DNA of 64,000 nucleotides, from NCBI RefSeq assembly GCF_003351345.1, contig NZ_QQTO01000001.1:1-64000 (forward strand), in the 5' to 3' direction. Source of the stretch: Allobosea caraganae. GTDB lineage: Bacteria; Pseudomonadota; Alphaproteobacteria; Rhizobiales; Beijerinckiaceae. The translations under genes and the position numbers were made by a program. Shown piece by piece: positions 21,179 to 31,419 of the stretch (within the stretch, counting starts at the first letter, position 1; each line of letters begins with the position of its first letter). Under the pieces are notes generated by a model. The model did not search any database and was not told where the DNA came from. It saw only the letters and a program-made list of their open reading frames with translations.

Positions 21179-21739
21179 TCAGACGGCTTCGACTTCGCGC
21201 ACGTCCGGCAGGAAGTGGCGCAGCAGGTTCTGGATGCCGTGCTTCAGCGTCGCGGTCGAGGACGGGCAGCCCGAGCAGGAGCCCTTCATCGCGAGGTAGA
21301 CCGTGCCGTCCTTGTAGCCGCGGAAGGTGATGTCGCCGCCATCGCCGGCGACCGCTGGGCGGATGCGGGTCTCGAGCAGGTCCTTGATGGTCTCGACCGT
21401 CGCGGCATCCTCGGGCGCGAAGAACTCGCCCTCCTCGATCACGTCGGCCTGCGAGCCGTCCGAGAGGACCGGCGCGCCCGACATGAAATGCTCCATGATC
21501 GCGCCGAGGATCGCGGGCTTGAGATGCGGCCACTCGCCGGTCGCCTTGGTCACGGTGATGAAGTCCGAGCCCAGGAACACGCCGGAGACGCCGTTGACGG
21601 CGAAGAGCCGCGAGGCCAGCGGCGAGCGGTCGGCCTGGTCGGCATCGCGCAGCTCGAGCGTGCCGTCCGGCATCACGGTGCGGCCGGGCAGGAACTTCAG
21701 GGTCGCGGGGTTGGGTGTCGCTTCGGTCTGGATGAACAT
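21179..21739 (-). CDS. NifU-family Fe-S scaffold/carrier protein (Nfu)
   Basis: 186 residues. N-terminal Nfu domain (MFIQTEATPNPATLKFLPGR) and C-terminal NifU-like domain with the CSGCPSS pair of cysteines that bridges a [4Fe-4S] cluster (residue 150 region). Length and two-domain order match alphaproteobacterial Nfu carriers that pass clusters to target proteins. Ends 16 bases before tsaB begins, so it may lead the tsaB-rimI-plsC transcript. Confidence 0.93.
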   Translation of the reverse strand: MFIQTEATPNPATLKFLPGRTVMPDGTLELRDADQADRSPLASRLFAVNGVSGVFLGSDFITVTKATGEWPHLKPAILGAIMEHFMSGAPVLSDGSQADVIEEGEFFAPEDAATVETIKDLLETRIRPAVAGDGGDITFRGYKDGTVYLAMKGSCSGCPSSTATLKHGIQNLLRHFLPDVREVEAV

Positions 21740-21906
21740 GGTCGCCTCCGGTTACGGACGGTTCAAGGCCGCCGCTCCTGTTCCCGATATAGGCTCTTAC
21801 CTAGACTCATTCCAGCGTCAAAACAGCCGCTTGAGACCCTAGCTTTGATCCGCACAGCTAGCTATTTGATGTATCGCTCAAGAGCTATTTTTTGGATTTG
21901 AAGGAA

Positions 21907-22701
21907 ATGCAGCATAGCTTCGTTGCGTACATTGATGAGTCTGGAGACGATGGATTCAAACGATTCCGCCAGCCTGGAGATCGCGGCGGGTCGTCAAAAT
22001 GGCTGATCATTTCTGCATGCGTCTTTAGGAAAACGCATTCACTAGAAGCAGTTGGTTGGAGGGACGGCATTTCTAATCGGATGCCCGAACGAAAAAGCAG
22101 AATTTTGCATTTTGCTGAACTTAATCATAACCAAAAGCTAGTAGTAGTACAGGATATAGCATCAAGGCCGTTGCGGGCGATTAGCATAATTGCAGCGAAG
22201 GAACCCATTCCAGACAGTGTATATACAGAAAAGAATCAGCTCTATTTTTATATGACACGCTATCTGAGCGAGAGAATATCGTGGCTCTGCCGAGATATGA
22301 GGCCGATTGTGCCGGAAGGGAATGGTAAGGTTGCAATCACCTTCTCAAGACGTGGCGGTATGTCATACAGCGATTTCAAGAGTTATATGCAAAAATTAAA
22401 AGCATCAGAGGATCAAGATGTCAGAATTCACTGGCCCGTTATCGACATAGATTCGATTGACGCACAGGATCACAAGGCCAATGCAAGCTTACAGATTGCC
22501 GACGCAATAGCATCATCATTTGCCGCTGGATTTGAACCAGATCGCTATGGAAACTGTGAAAGCAGGTACGCACAAATTCTTAAACCTATCACCTTCCATC
22601 GTAACAAGAATTATTTCAGTTACGGAGTAAAAATCGTTCCGAAACATGAAGAGATTGCTCTTAATGAGCAGCAGCTTCAAATGATCGGTCTGTGGAAATA
22701 A
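21907..22701 (+). CDS. DUF3800 domain-containing protein
   Basis: 264 residues from the ATG at 21907; a TTG at 21892 would add five. The family signature YIDESGDDGF is at the N-terminus, with further acidic positions downstream (ILHFAELNH, then a DHKANASLQIADAIASS helix near 200). DUF3800 proteins are seen as possible nucleases and often travel with mobile or defence genes, but activity is not established. The gene is clearly AT-richer than its neighbours with codons such as ATA, AGA and TTA that are rare around it, so it was probably acquired. It is alone, convergent with the stress-protein gene. Confidence 0.85.
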   Translation: MQHSFVAYIDESGDDGFKRFRQPGDRGGSSKWLIISACVFRKTHSLEAVGWRDGISNRMPERKSRILHFAELNHNQKLVVVQDIASRPLRAISIIAAKEPIPDSVYTEKNQLYFYMTRYLSERISWLCRDMRPIVPEGNGKVAITFSRRGGMSYSDFKSYMQKLKASEDQDVRIHWPVIDIDSIDAQDHKANASLQIADAIASSFAAGFEPDRYGNCESRYAQILKPITFHRNKNYFSYGVKIVPKHEEIALNEQQLQMIGLWK

Positions 22702-22904
22702 GAGCGGCAGCCCCCCGGCCCATGATTGCGATCTCTCGCCTGCAATCTTTCGAATGCTCTGGGTTGTTCCGGCGCATGGCTGCCTGAAACAAACATAAGC
22801 GACTCGTCGGTGAGAATCAAGAATCGATTTCTGTCAAGGAGCAAACTTTCAGTGCCGGAAGGAATCGAAGTGATTAGAGTTATCCAATCGTAAAAAGCCT
22901 TACC
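22702..22904. other. AT-rich gap downstream of the DUF3800 gene
   Basis: About 200 bases with the same lower GC as the DUF3800 gene. No open frame, tRNA or clear hairpin seen. The border with high-GC DNA is near 22905, where the stress-protein gene ends. Confidence 0.6.
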
Positions 22905-23405
22905 TCACGCGAGCGCGTCGATTTCCTCGTCTTCCAGGTGCCCGGGCACGATCGCCACGGGAATCGGGAAGGTCCCGGCCGACTTGCCGGCAAGCGCGCT
23001 GACCAGCGGGCCCGGCCCGTCGCGGCCGATGCCGGCGGCGAGCACGAGCAGCGAGATGTCCTCGTCGGCCTCGATCAGCTTGACCAGCTCGTCGGCCTTG
23101 ACGCCGGTGCGCACGACCTTCTCCGGCTCCAGGCCGGCCAGCGCGCGCACGGAGGCCGCGGCCTCGTCGAGCAGTTTCTCGGCCTCGGCTTCAGCCTCGG
23201 CCTGCATGACCTCGCCGACGCCGAGCCAGGTCTCGTGCTCGGGCGGGGTGACGACGCCGAGCAGCACGATCGAGGCGCCGATGCGCGCGCAGCGCCGCGC
23301 CGCGAAGCGCACGGCCTTGGCGCATTCGTCGCTGTCATCGACCACCGCGAGGAATTTCGGGCGATGGCCCGCCTCGTAGGACCGCCGTCGCTTGACCATC
23401 GTCAT
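22905..23405 (-). CDS. universal stress protein UspA family
   Basis: 166 residues, single Usp domain. FLAVVDDSDECAKAVRFAAR near residue 18 is the family start, and LVLAAGIGRDGPGPLVSAL near 120 takes the place of the usual GxRGxxG ATP loop in shifted form, followed by PIPVAIVPG. Start may be at Met1 or Met3. Monocistronic between trpS and the DUF3800 gene. Role in the cell unknown. Confidence 0.9.
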   Translation of the reverse strand: MTMVKRRRSYEAGHRPKFLAVVDDSDECAKAVRFAARRCARIGASIVLLGVVTPPEHETWLGVGEVMQAEAEAEAEKLLDEAAASVRALAGLEPEKVVRTGVKADELVKLIEADEDISLLVLAAGIGRDGPGPLVSALAGKSAGTFPIPVAIVPGHLEDEEIDALA

Positions 23406-23483
23406 GATCCTGCCGCCGCTTCAGGAGCCGTCATCGTGGCCCGTGCCTCAAGGGTAGCGCAAGCCCGCAGCGTCGCACGCCGC

Positions 23484-24545
23484 TCAGCGCCGCCGCACGA
23501 AACCGACGATGTCCTTGACATCGTTCATGATCGGCGCCGCGATCTCCTCGGCGCGCCCTGCACCCTCAGCGAGAATCGCGTCGATATGCGAGACGTCGGC
23601 GAGCAGCCGGCGCATCTCTTCGGCGATCGGCGAGAGCTTGGCGACCGCGAGATCGACCAGCGCGCCCTTGAAGCCGGAGAACTGTCCGCCGCCGAACTGG
23701 CTGAGCACTTCGGCCTTGGTCGCGCCGCTCAGGCCGGCATAGATGCCGACGAGGTTCTCGGCCTCCGGACGGCCCTCCAGCCCCTTCTCCTCGGAGGGCA
23801 GCGCCTCCGGGTCGGTCTTCGCCTTGCGGACCTTCTGGGCGATGGTCTCGGCGTCGTCCGTGAGGTTGATGCGCGAATAATCGGACGGGTCCGATTTCGA
23901 CATCTTCTTGGTGCCGTCGCGCAGGCTCATCACGCGCGGCGCCGGGCCCTGGATCATCGGCTCCGGCAGCGGGAAGAAGCCGAGATCGCCGGTGCCGAGC
24001 GCCCTGGCCGCGACCTGGTCGCCAAAATCGTTGTTGAACTTCTGGGCGATGTCGCGGGCGAGCTCGAGATGCTGCTTCTGGTCCTCGCCCACAGGCACAT
24101 GCGTCGCCTTGTAGAGCAGGATGTCGGCAGCCATCAGCACGGGGTAGTCGTAGAGGCCGACCGAGGCGTTCTCGCGGTCCTTGCCGGCCTTCTCCTTGAA
24201 CTGGGTCATGCGGTTCAGCCAGCCGAGGCGGGCGACCGTGTTGAACACCCAGGCGAGCTCGGCATGCTGATGCACCTGGCTCTGGTTGAAGATGATGCTG
24301 GCCTTCGGGTCGACGCCGGCCGCGATATAGGCGGCCGCGACCTCGCGCGTGGCGCGCGTCAGCTCGGCCGGCCCGCCCCAGACGTCGAGGCCCTGCGTGA
24401 TCGCATGCATGTCGACGACGCAATAGATGCACTCATGCGTCTTCTGCATCGCGACCCAGTTGATCAGCGCGCCCAGGTAGTTGCCGAGATGGAGCGTCGA
24501 GGTCGGCTGCATGCCGGAGAAGACGCGCTGGTGAAAGGCCGCCAT
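23484..24545 (-). CDS. trpS: tryptophanyl-tRNA synthetase
   Basis: Charges tRNA-Trp. 353 residues. The class I signature is PTSTLHLGN at residues 14-22 and the second signature [10 protein letters not shown] near 215. Conserved VDMHAIT and [10 protein letters not shown] motifs follow the family. Start ATG at 24545 is 50 bases from murJ's stop. Order murJ-trpS is common in this group. Confidence 0.97.
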   Translation of the reverse strand: MAAFHQRVFSGMQPTSTLHLGNYLGALINWVAMQKTHECIYCVVDMHAITQGLDVWGGPAELTRATREVAAAYIAAGVDPKASIIFNQSQVHQHAELAWVFNTVARLGWLNRMTQFKEKAGKDRENASVGLYDYPVLMAADILLYKATHVPVGEDQKQHLELARDIAQKFNNDFGDQVAARALGTGDLGFFPLPEPMIQGPAPRVMSLRDGTKKMSKSDPSDYSRINLTDDAETIAQKVRKAKTDPEALPSEEKGLEGRPEAENLVGIYAGLSGATKAEVLSQFGGGQFSGFKGALVDLAVAKLSPIAEEMRRLLADVSHIDAILAEGAGRAEEIAAPIMNDVKDIVGFVRRR

Positions 24546-24595
24546 CGGGGCGCTCCGTCGTCACGAGTCAGGGAACGGGAAGGCGGCCTTCTGGC

Positions 24596-26194
24596 TCATA
24601 CCTGCCGGCGGCGCAAGTGCCGCGGGCCGAAGGCGCCGAGAACCAAGCCGGCGAGACCATAGACCAGAAGCCCCGCGAGACATAAGCCCGCAAGCGCCGC
24701 GATCCGATGAAGGGTGGGCTGTTCGAGCCCGAGCGGTCCGCTCACAACAGGCAGGATCAGGATCAGGGCGGCCAGCATCGCCGCGCTGGCGACGAATACG
24801 GCGAGGATCGGCCGCAGATTGCCGGCGCTCGGCCGCCACAGCCCGTCGCGCCGCAGGAAGTAGGCGGTGAGTCCCGCCTGCACCAGGAAGGCGAAGCTCG
24901 CGGCGAGCGCCGCGACCTCCGCTGCGTTTCCGCGACTGCCGGCAATGAGGCCGACGACCACGGCGATCAGCACCGCCGCCAATCCCGCGATCAGCGCCGG
25001 ACGCGGCGTCTGCCGAGCGAAATAGACCTGCCCCAGCACCTTCGCGACCACCGCGAAGGGCAGGCCATAGGCGAAGGCCCGCAGCGCCGCCTCGGTGCGG
25101 TCGCGATCCTCCGCACCGAAGCGGCCATGCTCGAACAGCACGGAGACGATCGGCCCCGCCAGCGCCGCCAATGCCGTCGCCGCCGGAACGCCGAGCGCTA
25201 GTCCCAGCGCCAGCGCCCGCCCGAGCATCGCGTCATGTTCGGCCGTGGTCGCCTGCGCGGCCGCCATGTCGGATAGCACCACGGTCCCCATCGCCACGCC
25301 GACGAAGCCGAGCGGCAACTGGAAGACGCGGTCGGCATAATAAAGAGCTGCGACCGAGCCGGGCTCGGCCGAGGCGATCTGCGTCGCGACGAGCAGCACG
25401 AGCTGCGCTGCCGAGGCGGCCAGCAAGGTCGCGCCGCCGGTGCGGATCAGCCGGGTCATGTCGGGCGACCAGCGCAGGCTGAGCCGGGGCAGGCCGGTGC
25501 TGCGCAGCCGGATCACGATCATCGCGAGATGCGCAAGCCCGGTCAGGCTGACGCTGGCAGCAAGCACGCTCGCTCCAGTCTCGGGCGGCGAGCCGGTCCA
25601 CAGCATCGTCAGGAGCACGCCGAGCAGGATCGCGTTCATCAGCGCCGGCGCGATCGCGGCGATGGCAAAGTGCTTTTCGGCATTGAGCAGGGCGGCGAGC
25701 AGCGCCGCCATCGTCGTCAGCAGCAGGAAGGGCAGCATCAGCCGCGTATACTGCGCCGCCAGCGCCAGGGTCGCCGGTTCGTCGGCAAAGCCGCCGGCCA
25801 GCCCAAGCACGAGCCAGGGCGCGAACAGCTCGCCGAGCCCGACGAGGACGATCAGCAGCACGCCGAGCTGCGCGCTCGCCTCGCCGGCAAAGCGCCTCGC
25901 CGCCTCCTCGTCGCGCTCTGCCTTGATCTCGAGATAGAGCGGCACGAAGGGCGCGTTCAGCCCGCCCTCGCCAAGCACGCGCCTGACCAGGTTCGGCAGC
26001 CTCAGCGCCGCCAGGAACGCATCCGCCACCGGCCCGGCGCCGAGCAGCCTCGCGATCAGCACGTCGCGCGCGAAGCCGAGCAGCCGAGACAGGATGGTGG
26101 CCGCGCCGACGACGGCGGAATCGCGGACGAGGCGGGAGGAGGGCTGCGCCGCCTTGTCGCTCACGGCCGGTATCTCCGCGTCACGGTTTGGCAT
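24596..26194 (-). CDS. murJ: lipid II flippase MurJ
   Basis: Flips lipid II across the inner membrane for peptidoglycan synthesis. 532 residues from the ATG at 26194 (MPNRDAEIPAVSDK), with about 14 membrane helices. Family landmarks are SRLLGFARDVLIARLLG at the start of the fold, the RLPNLVRRVLGEGGLNAPFVP segment with conserved Arg, and VLFEHGRFG in the middle. The start overlaps the parE stop by 14 bases, and an earlier Met at 26230 lies inside parE. Confidence 0.95.
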   Translation of the reverse strand: MPNRDAEIPAVSDKAAQPSSRLVRDSAVVGAATILSRLLGFARDVLIARLLGAGPVADAFLAALRLPNLVRRVLGEGGLNAPFVPLYLEIKAERDEEAARRFAGEASAQLGVLLIVLVGLGELFAPWLVLGLAGGFADEPATLALAAQYTRLMLPFLLLTTMAALLAALLNAEKHFAIAAIAPALMNAILLGVLLTMLWTGSPPETGASVLAASVSLTGLAHLAMIVIRLRSTGLPRLSLRWSPDMTRLIRTGGATLLAASAAQLVLLVATQIASAEPGSVAALYYADRVFQLPLGFVGVAMGTVVLSDMAAAQATTAEHDAMLGRALALGLALGVPAATALAALAGPIVSVLFEHGRFGAEDRDRTEAALRAFAYGLPFAVVAKVLGQVYFARQTPRPALIAGLAAVLIAVVVGLIAGSRGNAAEVAALAASFAFLVQAGLTAYFLRRDGLWRPSAGNLRPILAVFVASAAMLAALILILPVVSGPLGLEQPTLHRIAALAGLCLAGLLVYGLAGLVLGAFGPRHLRRRQV

Positions 26195-26495
26195 CGTCGC
26201 GGAAGCGATCGATCTGGTGCATGCGCTCATGCAGGATCGTCACGGTGCCGATGTCGCCATTGTCGAGCCGGCGCCAGTAGACGAAATGGCGCTCGTAGCG
26301 AAACACGTAGCCATCGACGCCGAACTCGGCCGGCACCGGCTTTGAGGCGACGCCATGCGTATGGATCCGCTCGAACGCCTGGAACAGCCCGGTGATATAG
26401 CGGGTGGCCTGATCCTTGCCCCGATGCTCGCGCGCGTATCGGTAGATCTCGTCGAGGCGATGCGAGGCCGCTTCCTGGATGCGGATGGCGGCCAT
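26181..26495 (-). CDS. ParE/RelE-family toxin
   Basis: 104 residues, small RelE/ParE fold: QEAASHRLDEIYRYARE helix, then RYITGLFQAFERI and the C-terminal RHFVYWRRLDNGDIGTVTILHERMH beta-hairpin. Toxins of this type poison gyrase or cleave mRNA; which one cannot be told. Seven bases downstream of its antitoxin, and overlapping the murJ start, so chromosomal and coupled to an essential gene. Confidence 0.88.
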   Translation of the reverse strand: MAAIRIQEAASHRLDEIYRYAREHRGKDQATRYITGLFQAFERIHTHGVASKPVPAEFGVDGYVFRYERHFVYWRRLDNGDIGTVTILHERMHQIDRFRDDAKP

Positions 26496-26502
26496 ACCAG
26501 GA

Positions 26503-26757
26503 TCAAGCCTCGTTGCGCGCGATCACGTCGGCGGCCGTCAGCGGCTGGTAGGACGTGTCGGGAGCCGCGAAGGCGTGCGTCAGTTCAGCCTTCAGCCGCT
26601 CGAACGCCTCGCGCTCGGCGCGCTCTCTGTCGCGGCGGATCAGGTCGCGGACATATTCGCTGATGTTTTCATAAGCGCCGTCGGGGCCGACATTGGCGGC
26701 GACGAAATCGCTGAGCGGACCGCTCAGCCGCACAGTCATCGTCGTGGTGCGGGACAT
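26503..26757 (-). CDS. ParD-type ribbon-helix-helix antitoxin
   Basis: 84 residues from the ATG at 26757, with GGGAG eight bases upstream; Met at 26772 is less likely. N-terminal ribbon-helix-helix (MTVRLSGPLSDFV, then YENISEYVRDLIRRDRER) binds DNA; the C-terminal tail (LTHAFAAPDTSYQPL) would wrap the toxin. First gene of the pair with parE. Confidence 0.88.
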   Translation of the reverse strand: MSRTTTMTVRLSGPLSDFVAANVGPDGAYENISEYVRDLIRRDRERAEREAFERLKAELTHAFAAPDTSYQPLTAADVIARNEA

Positions 26758-26773
26758 TGTCTCATCTCCCATT

Positions 26774-26802
26774 CGTCTTCAATATGAACAAGAATGAAGA
26801 CG
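26774..26802. promoter_or_regulatory. candidate autoregulatory operator of the parDE pair
   Basis: Perfect inverted repeat cgtcttca (26774-26781) and tgaagacg (26795-26802), spacer 13, directly upstream of the antitoxin start. Ribbon-helix-helix antitoxins bind such sites to repress their own operon. Confidence 0.45.
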
Positions 26803-26873
26803 GATGCTAGGTCGCCTCGCGCTGTCAGCGGCTCGGCCATAAGAACATGCTGCGATCTTTCAGAATCAAGCGC

Positions 26874-26979
26874 CGTCATCCCGGACGGAGCGCAGCGGAG
26901 CTCCGGGATCCATCGTAAAGCGCAGTTCCCTACGATGGATCCCGGAGCGGCGGCGCTGCGCGTCTTGTCCGGGATGACG
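26874..26979. repeat. dispersed palindromic repeat, family C copy 1
   Basis: Begins cgtcatcccggacg and ends gtccgggatgacg, an inverted pair about 106 bases apart. Inside is a second inverted pair (gggatccatcgta / tacgatggatccc). Similar elements are at 30618-30716 and, shortened, at 55455-55493. Lies between parDE and hslU. Confidence 0.85.
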
Positions 26980-27010
26980 CGGAGAGGTTTCCGCGTAGTC
27001 ACGACATGCT

Positions 27011-28314
<1,304 letters not shown>

Positions 28315-28318
<4 letters not shown>

Positions 28319-28440
28319 TGACGGAGCCTTCTATTTGCTTTCATCGTCGGCATTTGGGTTGAGACGGCTTCGCTGCCGCTCGCCCTTGCGATGAAGCGGT
28401 CGAGCGCGGAGACGATCTCGCGGGGGGAAAAAGAGGTCAT
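28315..28440 (-). pseudogene. truncated duplicate of the hslU 5' end
   Basis: Open frame of 41 residues. Its first 18 codons repeat those of hslU with about eight base changes in 54 ([18 protein letters not shown] versus [18 protein letters not shown]); the rest is unrelated. It starts in an ATGA overlap with the membrane-protein gene and ends in a GTGA overlap with hslU, so it links the two by translational coupling. Best read as the remnant of a partial tandem duplication; it could also work as a coupling leader peptide. Confidence 0.8.
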
Positions 28441-29543
28441 CTTGCGTCCGGTAAGGCGATGGGAGGAAGGTTGTCGGTGAGCCTGCCAAGGGGAAGGAGC
28501 GGCACGAGCCAGGCGCGCAAGCTGCGCCAGCCAGCGGAGAGGCCCAGCACGACGATGGCGAGCCCGAGCAAGGCGAGCGGCAGGCCGAGCCCGTCGGAGA
28601 CCTTCTGCGCGACGAGATAGGCGATGGCGATGCCGGCATAGCTCAGGCCGGAGACGAGCAATGCGCGCCGGTCGATCACCAGCGCGATCAGCCCGAGCAG
28701 GACGAAGAGCACCAGGATGATCAGCGCCTGCAAGGTCGAGAGCTGGCCGAGGCCGCCGGTCGCGAGCTGGATCACCGGGTGCACGATCAGCGGCGCGGCG
28801 AGCAGGTGCAGCCAGAAGGCACTGTCCGAGCGCCTGGTCAGGCGGCGCGGATCGCCCATGTCGGCGCGCATCGCGACGGCGAAGACGATCAGTCCGGCGA
28901 TGAAGGCGATCCAGTTCAGATGGTTGCGGACGAGGTCCGGCGCGGCGACCAGCAGGAGCCCGATGATGGTGGCGATGCCGCCCGCTGCCGTAATCGCGCT
29001 GTTGATCGGCACGCCGAAGCGCCAGCGATGCAGCCGCGACGCCAGCATGACGGCGATCCCGATCGCGACGAAGGTCCAGTCCTCGCCCGACGAGCGCGTG
29101 ATCAGCCCGCGCCTCACGGCGGCATCCACGCCGATGCCGGCGAGCAGGCCCGCCGAACCGGCGAACATCACGGCGAGCGCGATTGAGGGCAGCGCCAGCC
29201 GCATCCGGCGCGAGAACCATTCGGCCAGGCCCCAGGCCACGATGAGGCCGACCAGCGCGAAGGCCTCGTCGAGGCCCAGCACCCGCGCCAGCCCGAGCAG
29301 CGCACCGGCGAGCAGGCAGACGCCGATCGTCACGAAGACGTCGTTGAAGCCGCCGATCAGCCGGAAGCGCTCGTCATCGGGGTCGACCGGGCGCGAATCC
29401 TCGGCCGCGAAGGTCGGCGGCAGCGCCGCGCCGGAGGCTTTTTCGGCGATCCGCCTGGTATCGGCCAGATGGCGCAGGCGGATCGCCTGGGCGCGGTCGA
29501 TGATGCCCTCCGCGACGGCGGCGTCGAGGTCGTCCTCGCGCAT
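28437..29543 (-). CDS. multi-pass membrane protein of unknown function
   Basis: 368 residues. A soluble N-terminal stretch (about 1-60; [20 protein letters not shown]) is followed by about ten membrane helices. No transporter or enzyme motif recognised. It resembles the DUF2157-like class of predicted membrane proteins only in overall layout. Starts one base into the hslV stop (TGATG) and overlaps the hslU-fragment start, so it is part of the hslV-hslU operon. Confidence 0.75.
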   Translation of the reverse strand: MREDDLDAAVAEGIIDRAQAIRLRHLADTRRIAEKASGAALPPTFAAEDSRPVDPDDERFRLIGGFNDVFVTIGVCLLAGALLGLARVLGLDEAFALVGLIVAWGLAEWFSRRMRLALPSIALAVMFAGSAGLLAGIGVDAAVRRGLITRSSGEDWTFVAIGIAVMLASRLHRWRFGVPINSAITAAGGIATIIGLLLVAAPDLVRNHLNWIAFIAGLIVFAVAMRADMGDPRRLTRRSDSAFWLHLLAAPLIVHPVIQLATGGLGQLSTLQALIILVLFVLLGLIALVIDRRALLVSGLSYAGIAIAYLVAQKVSDGLGLPLALLGLAIVVLGLSAGWRSLRAWLVPLLPLGRLTDNLPPIALPDAR

Positions 29544-30112
29544 CAGGCGCTCTCCAGCGTCTCGATGACGAGGTTGTGGTTGGTGTAGACGCAGATGTCG
29601 CCGGCGATCTTCATCGCCTTGCGCACGATCGTCTCGGCGTCGGCCTCGATGTCGACCAGCGCGCGGGCCGCAGCCAGCGCGTAGTTGCCGCCGGAGCCGA
29701 TCGCCATCACCGCGCCATGCTCGCTCGCCTCCGGCTCCAGCACGTCGCCGGTGCCGGAGATCAGCAGCGAGACCTCCTTGTCGGCGACGAGGAGCATCGC
29801 CTCCAGCCGGCGCAGGTAGCGGTCGGTGCGCCAGTCCTTGGCGAGTTCGACGCAGGCGCGCAGCAGCTGCGTCGGATATTGCTCGAGCTTGGCCTCCAGC
29901 CGCTCGAACAGCGTGAAGGCGTCGGCCGTCGCGCCGGCAAAGCCGGCGATCACCGCGCCCTTGGCGAGGCGACGCACCTTCTTGGCATTGCCCTTCATGA
30001 TGGTCGGGCCGAGCGAGACCTGCCCGTCGCCGCCGATCACGACGCGCCCGCCCTTGCGCACCATCAGGATGGTGGTGGCGTGCATCACGGGGGCGGCGTT
30101 ACTCTCTGACAT
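29543..30112 (-). CDS. hslV: HslV peptidase of the HslVU protease
   Basis: N-terminal-nucleophile peptidase chamber partner of HslU. 189 residues from the ATG at 30112; a second Met at 30085 is possible. The active threonine is in [11 protein letters not shown], uncovered after removal of a short propeptide; [20 protein letters not shown] is the family signature. The C-terminus is normal. Divergent from a gene at 30147 with only 34 bases between starts. Confidence 0.95.
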   Translation of the reverse strand: MSESNAAPVMHATTILMVRKGGRVVIGGDGQVSLGPTIMKGNAKKVRRLAKGAVIAGFAGATADAFTLFERLEAKLEQYPTQLLRACVELAKDWRTDRYLRRLEAMLLVADKEVSLLISGTGDVLEPEASEHGAVMAIGSGGNYALAAARALVDIEADAETIVRKAMKIAGDICVYTNHNLVIETLESA

Positions 30113-30146
30113 GCGATCGGCCTTGGTCGGAACAGGTGCTGCCAAC

Positions 30147-30662
30147 ATGTTCAGGCTGAAGCCCGGTATCAAGAGCAACCCGGTCAAACGCTGGAATCTG
30201 CCCGAACGCGTCTTCTTCGCCTGCGGCGCCTGCCACATCCTGGCCTATGCCTTCCTTGAAGCCTATCCGGAGGCGGGTTTCCATGCGGTCTGGATCAGGC
30301 CGGCCGAGGGTTTCACGGGAAACCATATCTTCGTCACCAATGGCCGGGCGGCATTCGACTATCATGGCTATCGCTGTGAAGACGCCCTTCTCGCCCATTA
30401 CTGGGCCAAGGGGCGGCGCTGGTGGCCCGGCTGGGATGCGACGCTGGTGCTGCTGCCGCAGGACGTGCTGATCTCGGAGCCGAAGTCGAAGACCTATGAC
30501 GGGCTCTGGCTGCGCGAGCCCGGCCAGTTCCTGCATGACGCGCTGCCGCGTGCCAAGGCTTACCTCGGGCGCTTCCAGCCGCCGGATGAGATTGTCGATC
30601 GCTGCCAAACCTCACGCCGTCATCCCGGACGCAGCGAAGCGGAGTTCCGGGATCCATCGTAG
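30147..30662 (+). CDS. hypothetical protein, possible Cys-His hydrolase fold
   Basis: 171 residues from the ATG at 30147. The start region reads [20 protein letters not shown], then [18 protein letters not shown] (Cys at about 36), [18 protein letters not shown] (His at about 62 and 76) and a Trp-rich middle. A Cys before a helix and a His before a beta-strand hint at an NlpC/P60-like cysteine hydrolase, but this is only a guess. The last 15 residues (from [11 protein letters not shown]) are encoded by a palindromic repeat that has extended the frame. No signal peptide. Confidence 0.6.
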   Translation: MFRLKPGIKSNPVKRWNLPERVFFACGACHILAYAFLEAYPEAGFHAVWIRPAEGFTGNHIFVTNGRAAFDYHGYRCEDALLAHYWAKGRRWWPGWDATLVLLPQDVLISEPKSKTYDGLWLREPGQFLHDALPRAKAYLGRFQPPDEIVDRCQTSRRHPGRSEAEFRDPS

Positions 30663-30716
30663 GGCGCGGCGCTCTATGATGGATCCCAGGCCGACCTACG
30701 GTCGTCCGGGATGACG
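30618..30716. repeat. dispersed palindromic repeat, family C copy 2
   Basis: Begins cgtcatcccggacg and ends cgtccgggatgacg, with an inner gggatccatcgt / atgatggatccc pair, as at 26874. Its first 45 bases overlap the 3' end of the 30147 gene and supply its stop codon. Confidence 0.85.
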
Positions 30717-30819
30717 GCGCGAGGACGGAAAGACGTCAGGCCCGCGCTTGGAGCGCCATGGTCTTCCCGCTTCGCGCCTGCTAAAGCCACGCCGAATTCC
30801 TCAGATCACAGAGGCCAGC

Positions 30820-31407
30820 ATGCGTTCGGGCGAAGTGAAGCGCCGCACCAATGAGACCGATATTTCGGTGAAGCTCGGGCTCGACGGCGCCGGCAAGGCC
30901 GAGATTTCGACTGGAATCGGCTTCTTCGACCATATGCTCGACCTCTTCGCCCGCCATTCGCTGATCGACCTGGCCGTCACCGTGAAGGGCGACACCCATA
31001 TCGACGACCATCATTCGGTCGAGGATGCCGGCATCGCGCTGGGCGAGGCCGTGAGGCAGGCGCTCGGCGACAAGAAGGGCATCCGCCGCTATGCCGACGT
31101 CCACCTGCCGATGGACGAGACGCTGACCCGCGTCGCCATCGATGTCTCCGGCCGGCCCTTCCTGGTGTTCCGCACCAGCTTCAAGGCCGAGAAGATCGGC
31201 ACGTTCGACACCGAGCTGGTGCGCGAGTTCTTCCAGGCCTTCGCGATGAATGCGGGCATCACGCTGCACGTCGAGACGCTCTACGGCGACAACGCCCATC
31301 ATATCGCCGAGAGCTGCTTCAAGGGCCTGGCGCGCGCCTTGCGCCACGCTCTGGAAGTCGATCCGCGCGAGGGCGGCCGCGTGCCCTCGACCAAGGGCGC
31401 GCTCTGA
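30820..31407 (+). CDS. hisB: imidazoleglycerol-phosphate dehydratase
   Basis: Histidine pathway step from imidazoleglycerol-phosphate to imidazoleacetol-phosphate. 195 residues from the ATG at 30820 ([13 protein letters not shown]). Manganese-binding motifs [26 protein letters not shown] and the second-half [16 protein letters not shown] are all present. This is the stand-alone form without a HisN phosphatase domain. First gene of the hisB-DUF2628-hisH-hisA run. Confidence 0.97.
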   Translation: MRSGEVKRRTNETDISVKLGLDGAGKAEISTGIGFFDHMLDLFARHSLIDLAVTVKGDTHIDDHHSVEDAGIALGEAVRQALGDKKGIRRYADVHLPMDETLTRVAIDVSGRPFLVFRTSFKAEKIGTFDTELVREFFQAFAMNAGITLHVETLYGDNAHHIAESCFKGLARALRHALEVDPREGGRVPSTKGAL

Positions 31408-31419
31408 GGGAGCCGGACA

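Noticed and set aside
29826..30146. Upstream extension of the 30147 gene
   Set aside because: The frame is open back to 29826 but it is antisense to hslV; the ATG at 30147 is the first outside it.
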